Below are positions 42,881-50,822 of a DNA stretch of 64,000 bases, one piece after another. A model generated the notes under the pieces. The model saw only the letters and a list, made by a program, of their open reading frames with translations, searched no databases and was not told the origin of the DNA. Every line of letters begins with the position of its first letter. Position 1 is the first letter of the stretch. A program made the position numbers and the translations under genes. The DNA is from Stenotrophomonas maltophilia (lineage in GTDB: Bacteria > Pseudomonadota > Gammaproteobacteria > Xanthomonadales > Xanthomonadaceae): contig NZ_CP029773.1 in assembly GCF_003205835.1 (NCBI RefSeq), forward strand, positions 4,248,501-4,312,500. Direction: 5' to 3'.

Positions 42881-43639
42881 GTGAGCGAGTGGTTCCATGC
42901 AGAAGGCAACCGGCAGCAGGGTCCGCTGCCGGCGGAACAGTTGGTCGAGTTGTTCCGCAACAACCAGATCTCCCTGGACACCCTGGTCTGGCGCGACGGC
43001 CTGCCGCAATGGCAGCCGTTGCGCACCGTGGTGGACGAACTCGGCCTGATCGTGCCGGCACTCGACGCTTCCGCACCGACCATCGAGCCCGAACCGGAAC
43101 AGGCACCGGCGGCACCGCCTCCGCCGCAGCCGCCGGTGCTGCCGCCGTCCACGCCGTATGCCGCCACCCCGCCGGCCGGCGTGTTGCCGCCACCGAAGAA
43201 GAAGCTGTCCGGCTGCGCCCTCACTGCGATCATCGGCGGCGGCCTGCTGCTGGTGCTGGTACCGATCCTCGCCATCCTGGCCGCCATCGCCCTGCCCGCC
43301 TACAAGGACTACACCGTGCGCGCCAAGGTTGCCGGCGCAGTGTCCGCGCTGCAGCCGTTGAAGGACCAGGTGCAGCATTTCGCCGATGACGAAGGCCGTT
43401 GCCCCGGTGCCAACGACGCCGGCTTCCCGGCCCCTGGCGACTTCACCCAGGTCGGTCTCTCGGCAGTGAACATCGGCCGCTTCAACAACGGCCACTGCGG
43501 CATCGAGGCCACCCTGGCGCTGCCCGGCAAGAGCCTCGATGGCGATCTGCTGTGGCTGGAATACGATCGCGACAGTGGCCGCTGGGAATGCAGCGGCGAA
43601 AGCGACGACAAGTACCTGCCGCCGTCGTGCCGCGGCTGA
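42881..43639 (+). CDS. GYF_2-domain protein fused to a pilin-like helix
   Basis: A 252-residue protein. Residues 1-55 are a GYF_2 domain (EWFHAEGNRQQGPLPAEQLVELFRNNQISLDTLVWRDGL), followed by a Pro-rich linker (about 60-105), then a hydrophobic segment SGCALTAIIGGGLLLVLVPI continuing ILAAIALPAYKDYTVRAK, very like the N-terminal helix of type IV pilins, and a small C-terminal domain with Cys pairs. The usual prepilin cleavage motif (G-FTLIE) is missing, so it is probably a membrane-anchored protein with a cytoplasmic GYF head. GTG start at 42881 follows CAGGAG. Next gene is a second GYF_2 protein. Confidence 0.8.
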   Translation: MSEWFHAEGNRQQGPLPAEQLVELFRNNQISLDTLVWRDGLPQWQPLRTVVDELGLIVPALDASAPTIEPEPEQAPAAPPPPQPPVLPPSTPYAATPPAGVLPPPKKKLSGCALTAIIGGGLLLVLVPILAILAAIALPAYKDYTVRAKVAGAVSALQPLKDQVQHFADDEGRCPGANDAGFPAPGDFTQVGLSAVNIGRFNNGHCGIEATLALPGKSLDGDLLWLEYDRDSGRWECSGESDDKYLPPSCRG

Positions 43640-43688
43640 ACCGCGCACACACCGGCACCTCCAAGGACGATCCAACAGGGAACATGCA

Positions 43689-44621
43689 ATGACTGAGTGG
43701 TATTACGCAGAAGGACAGCAACGCCAGGGGCCCTTGCCGGTCGAGGAGATCCGTCAGCGCTTCCAGCGCGGCCAACTGAACCTGGACACCCTGGTCTGGC
43801 GCGAAGGCATGGCGCAGTGGGCTGCGCTGCGCCAGGTGGTCGACGAACTCGGACTGCAGACACTGGCTGACGCCAGCACGGCCACCGCCAGCGGTGGCTT
43901 CGACCTGCGTGGCGACTATGCCGCCATCGACAACGGTACGGCGCCACTGCCGGGCACCGGCGCCCTAAGCAGTTCGCCCTACAGCGCCCCTGCGGCGCTC
44001 GGCGGCGGCGGCCATGCCCAGCCGGTGATGGGGGGCGAGGTGGTCTATGCCGGCTTCTGGAAGCGCGTAGCGGCCTACATGATCGACTACTTCGTGCTGG
44101 TCATCCCGGGCAGCATCATCGGCGCCATCCTCGGCGTGGTGCTCGGCGCCAGCATGGGCGCGGTGGGCAGTGGCGAATCGGCCATCGAAGTGGTCGCCCA
44201 GCTGTCCAGCGCACTGATCAACTTCGCCATCGGCATGGCGTACTACACCTGGTTCCATGCCTCGAAGGGTGGCGCCACGCTGGGCAAGATGGCGGTCGGC
44301 ATCAAGGTCGTGCGCAGCAATGGCGAACGCCTGACCAAGGGCCGCGCATTTGGTCGCTACTGGGCCATGCTGCTGAGCAGCTTCACCCTCGGCATCGGCT
44401 TCCTGATGGCGGCGTTCACCGAGCGCAAGCAGGGCCTGCACGACATGATCTGCGACACCCTGGTGGTCGACCGCTGGGCCTACACCGACCAGCCGCAGCT
44501 GCAGCGCCGGGAGCTGGGAACGGTCACCGTGCTGGTACTGGTGCTGACCGGCCTGCTGTCGCTGGTGGGCCTGGCCCTGCTGGTATTCGCGGTCGGCTTC
44601 ATCGCCAAGATGGCCTCCTGA
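43689..44621 (+). CDS. GYF_2 plus RDD-domain membrane protein
   Basis: A 310-residue protein: GYF_2 domain at 1-55 (EWYYAEGQQRQGPLPVEEIRQRF, LDTLVWREGMAQW), closely similar to its upstream neighbour, then an RDD membrane domain (about 118-265; YAGFWKRVAAYMIDYFVLVIPG, GATLGKMAVGIKVV, ERKQGLHDMICDTLVV) and a C-terminal helix. RDD proteins are transporters or membrane adaptors of unclear function; GYF_2 domains bind partner proteins. AGGGAA precedes the ATG. Probably co-transcribed with the previous gene. Confidence 0.85.
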   Translation: MTEWYYAEGQQRQGPLPVEEIRQRFQRGQLNLDTLVWREGMAQWAALRQVVDELGLQTLADASTATASGGFDLRGDYAAIDNGTAPLPGTGALSSSPYSAPAALGGGGHAQPVMGGEVVYAGFWKRVAAYMIDYFVLVIPGSIIGAILGVVLGASMGAVGSGESAIEVVAQLSSALINFAIGMAYYTWFHASKGGATLGKMAVGIKVVRSNGERLTKGRAFGRYWAMLLSSFTLGIGFLMAAFTERKQGLHDMICDTLVVDRWAYTDQPQLQRRELGTVTVLVLVLTGLLSLVGLALLVFAVGFIAKMAS

Positions 44622-44691
44622 ACGGCCATCCTCACGACTGGCTGCTTGACAGGGGCTGGCCGGGCGTGATTCCTCTAACAAGGTGAAACCT

Positions 44692-44722
44692 GAACGCCCG
44701 GCACATTACCGGGCGTTCAGTT
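44692..44722 (+). terminator. Terminator after the GYF_2 pair
   Basis: GAACGCCCGG (44692-44701) pairs with CCGGGCGTTC (44709-44718) around a 7-base loop, then AGTTT. Confidence 0.7.
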
Positions 44723-44814
44723 TATGGATTTGCCCGTGGCCGCTTCACTAATGCGGCCGTTTGCTCCACCCTAGCGGCCCCTTCCCCACGGTTCGCCCCA
44801 CAGACCCTGCTGCC

Positions 44815-47295
44815 ATGCCCAAGCACCTGCTCATCGTCGAATCGCCGGCCAAGGCCAAGACGATCAACAAATACCTCGGCAAGGACTACACGGTCCTGGC
44901 CTCGTATGGGCATGTGCGTGACCTGATTCCGAAGGAAGGCGCAGTCGACCCGGACAACGGGTTCGCCATGCACTACGACGTCATCGACAAGAACGAGAAG
45001 CACGTCGATGCAATCGCCAAGGCCGCCAAGGGCGCCGACGACATCCTGCTGGCGACCGACCCGGACCGCGAGGGTGAAGCGATCAGCTGGCACATCGCCG
45101 AGATCCTGAAGGAACGCGGGCTGGTCAAGGACAAGCCGATGCAGCGCGTGGTGTTCACCGAGATCACCCCGCGCGCCATCAAGGAAGCCATCAGCCAGCC
45201 GCGCGCGATCGCCAGCGACCTGGTCGACGCCCAGCAGGCGCGCCGCGCGCTGGACTACCTCGTCGGTTTCAACCTGTCGCCGGTGCTGTGGCGCAAGGTC
45301 CAGCGCGGCCTGTCCGCCGGCCGCGTGCAGAGCCCGGCGCTGCGCATGATCGTCGAGCGCGAGGAAGAGATCGAAGCCTTCATCGCCCGCGAGTACTGGT
45401 CGATCGCCGCCGAGTGCGCGCACCCGTCGCAGCACTTCAACGCCAAGCTGATCAAGCTGGACGGGCAGAAGTTCGAACAGTTCACCATCACCGACGGCGA
45501 CACCGCCGAGGCCGCCCGCCTGCGCATCCAGCAGGCCGCGCAGGGCTCGCTGCATGTCACCGACGTGGCCAGCAAGGAGCGCAAGCGCCGCCCGGCACCG
45601 CCGTTCACCACCTCCACCCTGCAGCAGGAAGCCTCGCGCAAGCTCGGCTTCACCACCCGCAAGACCATGCAGGTGGCGCAGAAGCTGTATGAAGGCGTGG
45701 CCATCGGCGACGAGGGCACCGTCGGCCTGATCTCGTACATGCGTACCGACTCGGTGAACCTGTCGCAGGACGCACTGGCCGAGATCCGCGACGTGATCGC
45801 CCGCGACTACGGCATCGCCTCGCTGCCGGACCAGCCGAACACCTACCAGACCAAGTCGAAGAACGCCCAGGAAGCGCACGAAGCGGTGCGCCCGACCTCG
45901 GCCCTGCGTACCCCGGCCCAGGTGGCACGCTTCCTCACCGACGACGAGCGCCGCCTGTATGAGCTGATCTGGAAGCGTGCAGTGGCCTGCCAGATGATTC
46001 CGGCCACCCTCAACACCGTCAGCGTCGATCTGTCCGCCGGCAGCGAACACGTGTTCCGCGCCAGCGGCACCACCGTGGTGGTGCCCGGCTTCCTGGCCGT
46101 GTACGAGGAAGGCAAGGACAGCAAGAGCGCCGAGGACGAGGACGAAGGCCGCAAGCTGCCGGCGATGAAGCCCGGTGACCGCATCCCGCTGGAACGCATC
46201 CAGGCCGAACAGCATTTCACCCAGCCGCCGCCGCGCTACACCGAAGCGGCGCTGGTGAAGGCGCTGGAAGAGTACGGCATCGGCCGTCCCTCGACCTACG
46301 CCTCGATCATCCAGACCCTGCTGTTCCGCAAGTACGTGGAAATGGAAGGCCGCAGCTTCCGCCCGTCCGACGTCGGCCGTGCGGTGTCCAAGTTCCTGTC
46401 CAGCCATTTCACCCGGTACGTGGACTACGACTTCACCGCCAAACTCGAAGACGAGCTCGACGCCGTCTCGCGTGGCGAAGAAGAATGGATCCCGCTGATG
46501 GCCCGCTTCTGGGAGCCGTTCAAGGAACTGGTCGAGGACAAGAAGGAATCGGTTGATCGCGCTGAAGCCAGTGGCGCGCGCGAGCTCGGCACCGACCCCA
46601 AGACCGGCAAGCCGGTCAGCGTACGCCTCGGCCGCTTCGGGCCCTACGCAGCCATCGGCAGCACCGCCGAGGACGCCGAGGAGAAGCCGAAGTTCGCCTC
46701 GCTGCGCCCCGGCCAGTCGATGCACACCATCTCGCTGGAAGACGCGCTGGAACTGTTCCTGATGCCGCGCGCGCTGGGTGAGGACAAGGGCGAGCCGGTC
46801 AGCGTCGGCATCGGCCGCTTCGGTCCGTTCGCCAAGCGTGGCAGCACCTATGCCTCGCTGAAGAAGGAAGACGACCCGTACACCATCGACCTGGCCCGCG
46901 CCGTGTTCCTGATCGAAGAGAAGGAAGAGATCGCGCGCAACCGGATCATCAAGGAGTTCGAGGGCAGCGACATCCAGGTGCTGAACGGCCGTTTCGGCCC
47001 GTACATCAGCGACGGCAAGATGAACGGCAAGATCCCCAAGGATCGCGAGCCGGCATCGCTGACCCTGGCCGAAGTGCAGCAGCTGATGGAAGAAACCGGC
47101 AAGCCGGTGCGCAAGGGCTTCGGCGCCAAGAAGGCCGCCGCGAAGAAGGCCCCGGCAAAGAAGGCGGCGGTGAAGAAGGAAGCGGCGCCGAAAAAGGCCG
47201 CTGCCAAGAAGGCCCCGGCAAAGAAGGCGGTGAAGAAGGCTGCCGCGAAGAAGGCCCCGGCCAAGAAGGCCGTCAAGAAGGCCGCCAAGAAGTAG
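44815..47295 (+). CDS. topA: DNA topoisomerase I
   Basis: An 826-residue type IA topoisomerase that relaxes negative supercoils. The TOPRIM domain (about 1-120) has LLIVESPAKAKTI and TDPDREGEA; the active-site Tyr308 lies in SYMRTDSVNLS. Zinc fingers of E. coli TopA are replaced by TopoI C-terminal repeats (GRFGPYAAIGS, GRFGPFAKRGS, GRFGPYISDGK) and a long Lys/Ala histone-like tail (about 770-826, KKAAAKKAPAKK repeats). Its TAG stop is supplied by the GTAG of a SMAG element. Start matches the family MPKHLLIVESPAK. Confidence 0.96.
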   Translation: MPKHLLIVESPAKAKTINKYLGKDYTVLASYGHVRDLIPKEGAVDPDNGFAMHYDVIDKNEKHVDAIAKAAKGADDILLATDPDREGEAISWHIAEILKERGLVKDKPMQRVVFTEITPRAIKEAISQPRAIASDLVDAQQARRALDYLVGFNLSPVLWRKVQRGLSAGRVQSPALRMIVEREEEIEAFIAREYWSIAAECAHPSQHFNAKLIKLDGQKFEQFTITDGDTAEAARLRIQQAAQGSLHVTDVASKERKRRPAPPFTTSTLQQEASRKLGFTTRKTMQVAQKLYEGVAIGDEGTVGLISYMRTDSVNLSQDALAEIRDVIARDYGIASLPDQPNTYQTKSKNAQEAHEAVRPTSALRTPAQVARFLTDDERRLYELIWKRAVACQMIPATLNTVSVDLSAGSEHVFRASGTTVVVPGFLAVYEEGKDSKSAEDEDEGRKLPAMKPGDRIPLERIQAEQHFTQPPPRYTEAALVKALEEYGIGRPSTYASIIQTLLFRKYVEMEGRSFRPSDVGRAVSKFLSSHFTRYVDYDFTAKLEDELDAVSRGEEEWIPLMARFWEPFKELVEDKKESVDRAEASGARELGTDPKTGKPVSVRLGRFGPYAAIGSTAEDAEEKPKFASLRPGQSMHTISLEDALELFLMPRALGEDKGEPVSVGIGRFGPFAKRGSTYASLKKEDDPYTIDLARAVFLIEEKEEIARNRIIKEFEGSDIQVLNGRFGPYISDGKMNGKIPKDREPASLTLAEVQQLMEETGKPVRKGFGAKKAAAKKAPAKKAAVKKEAAPKKAAAKKAPAKKAVKKAAAKKAPAKKAVKKAAKK

Positions 47296-47314
47296 GTCCA
47301 CGCCATGCGTGGAT
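47292..47314 (+). repeat. SMAG palindrome overlapping the topA stop
   Basis: GTAG-GTCCACGC-CAT-GCGTGGAT; the TAG at 47293-47295 is the topA stop codon. Confidence 0.8.
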
Positions 47315-47320
47315 GAGGGG

Positions 47321-47384
47321 GCAGTGCCGGCCGCTGGCCGGCACCCTCCATAAGCATCAGATGCCGGCCAGCGACCGGCACTAC
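47321..47384. repeat. SMAG dimer (inverted pair)
   Basis: GCAG-TGCCGGCCGCTGGCCGGCA (47321-47343) and the inverted partner TGCCGGCCAGCGACCGGCA-CTAC (47362-47384); one headed GCAG and one with a single mismatch in its stem. Confidence 0.85.
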
Positions 47385-47456
47385 CGGGTGCCAGGGTCCA
47401 CCCCATCTGCACGCAGCGGGGGGATAATGAAGGCCCACGCCGGGCCGGTCGCCGCC

Positions 47457-48017
47457 ATGAAAGAACTCACCCTCGACTCTGCTGTCGCCACGCTCCGCGC
47501 GGGCGGCGTGATCGCCTACCCCACCGAAGCGGTCTGGGGCCTGGGCTGCGATCCTTCGCACGAAGCCGCCGTGCACATGGTGCTGCGGCTGAAGCAACGC
47601 CCGATCGAGAAGGGCATGATCCTGGTCGCCGCCGAGTTGGCGCAGCTGGAAGGCTGGGTGCGCCTGCAGGCGCTGCCCGACGCCCGCCAGCGCGCGGTGC
47701 TGGCCAGCTGGCCCGGTGCCAATACCTGGATCCTGCCTGCCGGCCCGCGTGCGCAACCCTGGGTCACCGGCGAACACAGCGGTATCGCGGTGCGCATCAG
47801 CGCGCACCCGCTGGTGGCCGAACTCTGCCGCGCCTGGGGCGGCCCGCTGGTCTCCACCAGCGCCAACCTGGCCGGCGAGCCACCGGCCCGCAGCCGCGAA
47901 GAGCTGGATCCGCGCCTGCTGCGCCTGCTCGATGGCATCCTCGATGGACAGACCGGCGGCCTGGCCCAGCCCACCCCGATCCGCGACGCGCTCAGCGGCA
48001 ACGTGCTGCGCTCCTGA
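47457..48017 (+). CDS. tsaC: Threonylcarbamoyl-AMP synthase (Sua5/YrdC family)
   Basis: A 186-residue enzyme that makes threonylcarbamoyl-AMP for t6A37 of ANN-decoding tRNAs. The family blocks are VIAYPTEAVWGLGCDPSHE, RPIEKGMILVAA, GIAVRISAHPLVAELCRAWGGPLVSTSANLAGEP. An in-frame ATG at 47427 (10 residues longer) is an alternative with a G-rich site; 47457 fits the family length. Follows topA after the SMAG cluster. Confidence 0.9.
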   Translation: MKELTLDSAVATLRAGGVIAYPTEAVWGLGCDPSHEAAVHMVLRLKQRPIEKGMILVAAELAQLEGWVRLQALPDARQRAVLASWPGANTWILPAGPRAQPWVTGEHSGIAVRISAHPLVAELCRAWGGPLVSTSANLAGEPPARSREELDPRLLRLLDGILDGQTGGLAQPTPIRDALSGNVLRS

Positions 48018-48060
48018 GCCGGCGATTGCGCTGCTGCGGACAATCACGCACCCTGCCGCC

Positions 48061-48756
48061 ATGACCCTGCTGCGCGCCACCCTCAGCCTGTGCCTGCTGC
48101 TGCCGTGGACGGCACCCGCCGCCGAGGCCGAGGACGTGCGTGTCTACCGCTGCGTTGCCAGCAACGGTGCCGTCGCCCTGCAGGACAGGCCGTGCAACAG
48201 TGGCCACCAGGAAGTACGCGACCTGCAGCGCCCGCGCGCTCCCGCCCCGCGCGTGGTGCGCAGTGATGCCACGCCTCCGCCGCCCAGCGAAACGCCGGTC
48301 ATCCGCGAGCGCGAAGTCCGCCACGTCTACATCCAGCCGCCGCAGCCGATGTACGAATGCGTGAGCGAGGACGGCCGGCGCTATACCAGCGACAACAACG
48401 AAGGCAATCCGCGCTGGGTGCCGCTGTGGACCAGTGTCTGGCTGCCACACGGCCATCGTGGTCCAGCCTACCCCGGACCACGCCCGGCCATCGGCACGCC
48501 GATCGGCACCCCCATCGGCGAAGGTGCGGGCTATCGCCCGCCGTCGGTGGGCGTGGGTGTGCAGGTTCCAGCCGGCAGCGTGCTGGTCCGCGACAGCTGC
48601 CATGCATTGCCGCCGCAGGAAGTCTGTGCACGCCTGCGCGACCGCCGCTGGGAACTGGACCGGCGCTACAACAGCGCACTGCAGAGCGAACGCACGGCCA
48701 TCAGCAACGAACAGCGCGGCATCGACGCACGCCTGTCGCGCGACTGCGAGCGCTGA
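48061..48756 (+). CDS. Exported DUF4124-like protein, first of pair
   Basis: A 231-residue protein with a signal peptide (LLRATLSLCLLLPWTAPAAEA) and a DUF4124-type start to the mature part (VRVYRCVASNGAVALQDRPC), a Pro-rich linker, a YECVSEDGRRYTSDNNEGN block and a Cys-containing helical end (DSCHALPPQEVCARLRDRRWELDRRY). Periplasmic or surface location expected. It is followed 35 bases later by a protein of similar layout. Function unknown. Confidence 0.7.
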   Translation: MTLLRATLSLCLLLPWTAPAAEAEDVRVYRCVASNGAVALQDRPCNSGHQEVRDLQRPRAPAPRVVRSDATPPPPSETPVIREREVRHVYIQPPQPMYECVSEDGRRYTSDNNEGNPRWVPLWTSVWLPHGHRGPAYPGPRPAIGTPIGTPIGEGAGYRPPSVGVGVQVPAGSVLVRDSCHALPPQEVCARLRDRRWELDRRYNSALQSERTAISNEQRGIDARLSRDCER

Positions 48757-48791
48757 GCGCAGCGCTCCGTCGCAGGCTGTACGCTGTGCGC

Positions 48792-49529
48792 ATGAACAGA
48801 GTGATCTGGCTGCTCCTGGTGCTGCTGCCCGGAAGCGCATTGGCCGAAGAGGGTGTGATCTACCGCTGTACCTCCAGCAGTAGTGACGTCCCTACCCTGC
48901 AGCGCACGCCGTGCCCGTCCGGCAGCAAGCAACAGGTGCTGCGCGTGCCCGCCCCGTCCAGTCCGCAACCTGCCGCGGTCGAGCCCTCATCAGCGCCGGC
49001 TCCTGTTTCCCCTCGGGTTCCGGCAGTGACCGAACCCGCGCCCGGCACGGCGGCCACATCGGCGCCACGGCGCGCGGACCAAGGGCGCACGATCATGGAA
49101 GCAGGCATGGTTGAACGCGAGGGCGAGAATCAGATCCTCGACAGCGCGACGCTGCGGCGCGATGCCGACGCCCGCGCCGCCGCCGGCGACGGACCACCGA
49201 AGCCGCCACTGCCGCCGATCTTCCAGTGCACCGACAGCCAGGGCAGTGACTACCTGCACGAATACGAGCCTGCACCCGGCCGCTGCGAACTGATGACGGT
49301 GCAGGGTCTGGGCGGCGTCACGCCGGTGAATGCGGCCAGCTGCGAGGTGGTACGCGACCGCTGCGAGGAACTGCCCGAAACGCAGCGCTGCGGCAGCTGG
49401 CAGCAGCGCTTCCGCGATGCACGCGGCCGTGAGCGCTTCGCCGCCCCGGAGAACCGCGATGCCGCACGCAGTGAACGCGAGCGGCTGCAGGGCGTGCTGG
49501 AGGCCAGCAACTGCCCGGTGCCGGGGTGA
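48792..49529 (+). CDS. Exported DUF4124-like protein, second of pair
   Basis: A 245-residue protein with signal peptide (RVIWLLLVLLPGSALA), DUF4124-like start (EGVIYRCTSSSSDVPTLQRTPC), a Pro/Ala linker and a C-terminal Cys-rich region (QCTDSQGSDYLHEYE, CEVVRDRCEELPETQRC). Layout matches the preceding gene, so the two are probable paralogues with the same start block. Function unknown. A SMAG dimer follows the stop. Confidence 0.7.
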   Translation: MNRVIWLLLVLLPGSALAEEGVIYRCTSSSSDVPTLQRTPCPSGSKQQVLRVPAPSSPQPAAVEPSSAPAPVSPRVPAVTEPAPGTAATSAPRRADQGRTIMEAGMVEREGENQILDSATLRRDADARAAAGDGPPKPPLPPIFQCTDSQGSDYLHEYEPAPGRCELMTVQGLGGVTPVNAASCEVVRDRCEELPETQRCGSWQQRFRDARGRERFAAPENRDAARSERERLQGVLEASNCPVPG

Positions 49530-49539
49530 CGGCCACCCG

Positions 49540-49612
49540 GTAGTGCCGGCCGCTGGCCGGCAACCACAGGATCTTCAGATGAGTGCAGTTGCCGGCCAGC
49601 GGCCGGCACTAC
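49540..49612. repeat. SMAG dimer (inverted pair)
   Basis: GTAG-TGCCGGCCGCTGGCCGGCA (49540-49562) and TGCCGGCCAGCGGCCGGCA-CTAC (49590-49612), between convergent genes. Confidence 0.9.
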
Positions 49613-49623
49613 CTGCTGAAAGA

Positions 49624-50400
49624 TCAGAACCCGTAGCGCAGGAAACCACCATCCACCGCGATGCACTCGCCGGTCACATAGCCGGCCGCCGGCAGGCACA
49701 GGAAGCCCACGGCTGCGGCCACTTCCTCCGGCTCGCCGATGCGGCGCATCGGCGTGCGGTTGATCACTTCCTCGTAGTAATCCGGGTCCGACAGCGGACC
49801 GGACGTGCGCCGCGTCCGGATGTACCAGGGCGCCACCGCGTTGACCCGGATGCCATCCTCGGCCCACTCGACGGCCAGGTTGCGGGTCATCTGGTGCATC
49901 GCGGCCTTGGTCATGCCGTAGACCACGCCGCTGCGCACATGGGTCAACCCCGACACGCTGCCGACATTGACGATCGACGACGAGGCGTGCCGGGCCAGCA
50001 GCGGATGCGCGTAGCGCGACAGCTCGAAGGCCGAGAACAGGTTGGTCTCGAAGATCCTGCGCCATTCATCCTCGGAGTATTCCGTCGCCGCCTTGGTGAC
50101 ATTGCCACCCGCGTTGTTGACCAGGATGTGCAGGCCATCACTATGATCCTCCACCCAGTCCAGGATCTGGCGGCGGTCCTCGTCGTCTGAGACATCGGCG
50201 GCCAGCGCATGCACCTGCATCTGCGGATACACGTCCAGCAGTTCGTCGCGCGCGGTCTCCAGCATGTCGATATCACGGCCGACGATCATCAGATCGGCGC
50301 CGAAGCCAGCCAGTTCATGCGCGATGGCCAGGCCAATGCCGGCGCTGGCGCCGGTGATCAGGGCGGTCTGGCCGTCCAGGCGCCACCGTTGCTGGGTCAT
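49624..50400 (-). CDS. SDR-family oxidoreductase
   Basis: A 258-residue classical short-chain dehydrogenase/reductase. NAD(P)-binding TGASAGIG (16-23), NNAG (95-98), Ser148/Ser150 region VNVGSVSG and YGMTK (Tyr161, Lys165) supply the cofactor site and triad. DVYPQMQVHALAADVSDD is the dinucleotide-type loop. Resembles tropinone-reductase-like proteins; the substrate is unknown. Single gene. Confidence 0.88.
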   Translation of the reverse strand: MTQQRWRLDGQTALITGASAGIGLAIAHELAGFGADLMIVGRDIDMLETARDELLDVYPQMQVHALAADVSDDEDRRQILDWVEDHSDGLHILVNNAGGNVTKAATEYSEDEWRRIFETNLFSAFELSRYAHPLLARHASSSIVNVGSVSGLTHVRSGVVYGMTKAAMHQMTRNLAVEWAEDGIRVNAVAPWYIRTRRTSGPLSDPDYYEEVINRTPMRRIGEPEEVAAAVGFLCLPAAGYVTGECIAVDGGFLRYGF

Positions 50401-50511
50401 GTGTTCTCCCGGGCCGCGCCCGCTGTGTTTCGATGCGGCAAGGATACGCGCTCACGGCCACACCCTGCCGGGGATGCGACACTGCCGGTACGCCCACTGC
50501 GGAGAGCCGCC

Positions 50512-50724
50512 ATGCGCATCCTGATCCTGTCCATGCCCCTGCTGGCCAGCGTGCTGCTGGCGGGCTGCCAGCGGCCGCCGACACCGAACCCGGAGAAGCC
50601 ACCAGCACCACAGGCGATGGCGCGCGCGATGCATGAGCCGCTGGACCGCGCCAAGGACGTGCAGAAAACCGTGGACGATGCTGCCGCGCGTGAGCGCAAG
50701 GCAGAGGCCGACGCAACGCAGTGA
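50512..50724 (+). CDS. Small lipoprotein
   Basis: A 70-residue precursor with a lipobox LLAGC (residues 15-19) after a short hydrophobic signal, then a Pro-rich stretch (QRPPTPNPEKPPAPQ) and an acidic/basic helix (REPLDRAKDV-like: EPLDRAKDVQKTVDDAAARERKAEADA). GGAGAG precedes the ATG. It is likely anchored to the outer or inner membrane leaflet. Function unknown. Confidence 0.7.
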   Translation: MRILILSMPLLASVLLAGCQRPPTPNPEKPPAPQAMARAMHEPLDRAKDVQKTVDDAAARERKAEADATQ

Positions 50725-50727
50725 CCT

Positions 50728-50770
50728 GTGGGGTCAGAGCCCTTTGCGGGGCAGAGGGATCCGACCCCAC
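50728..50770. repeat. GGGGTCAGAG-type inverted repeat, copy 1
   Basis: GTGGGGTCAGAGCCCT (50728-50743) faces AGGGATCCGACCCCAC (50755-50770); imperfect dyad. The same family recurs at 58633-58671. Confidence 0.7.
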
Positions 50771-50775
50771 CAACG

Positions 50776-50803
50776 AAAACGCCCGGCCAGGGCCGGGCGT
50801 TTT
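50776..50803. terminator. Bidirectional terminator between lipoprotein gene and sppA
   Basis: AAAACGCCCGGCC (50776-50788) and GGCCGGGCGTTTT (50791-50803), 13-bp perfect stem, 2-base loop, T/A runs both ways. Confidence 0.9.
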
Positions 50804-50822
50804 CATTCGTCACCGTTGCCGA

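Noticed and set aside
44722..47412. An 896-codon frame opposite topA
   Set aside because: Antisense shadow of topA, with biased composition and no recognisable motif.
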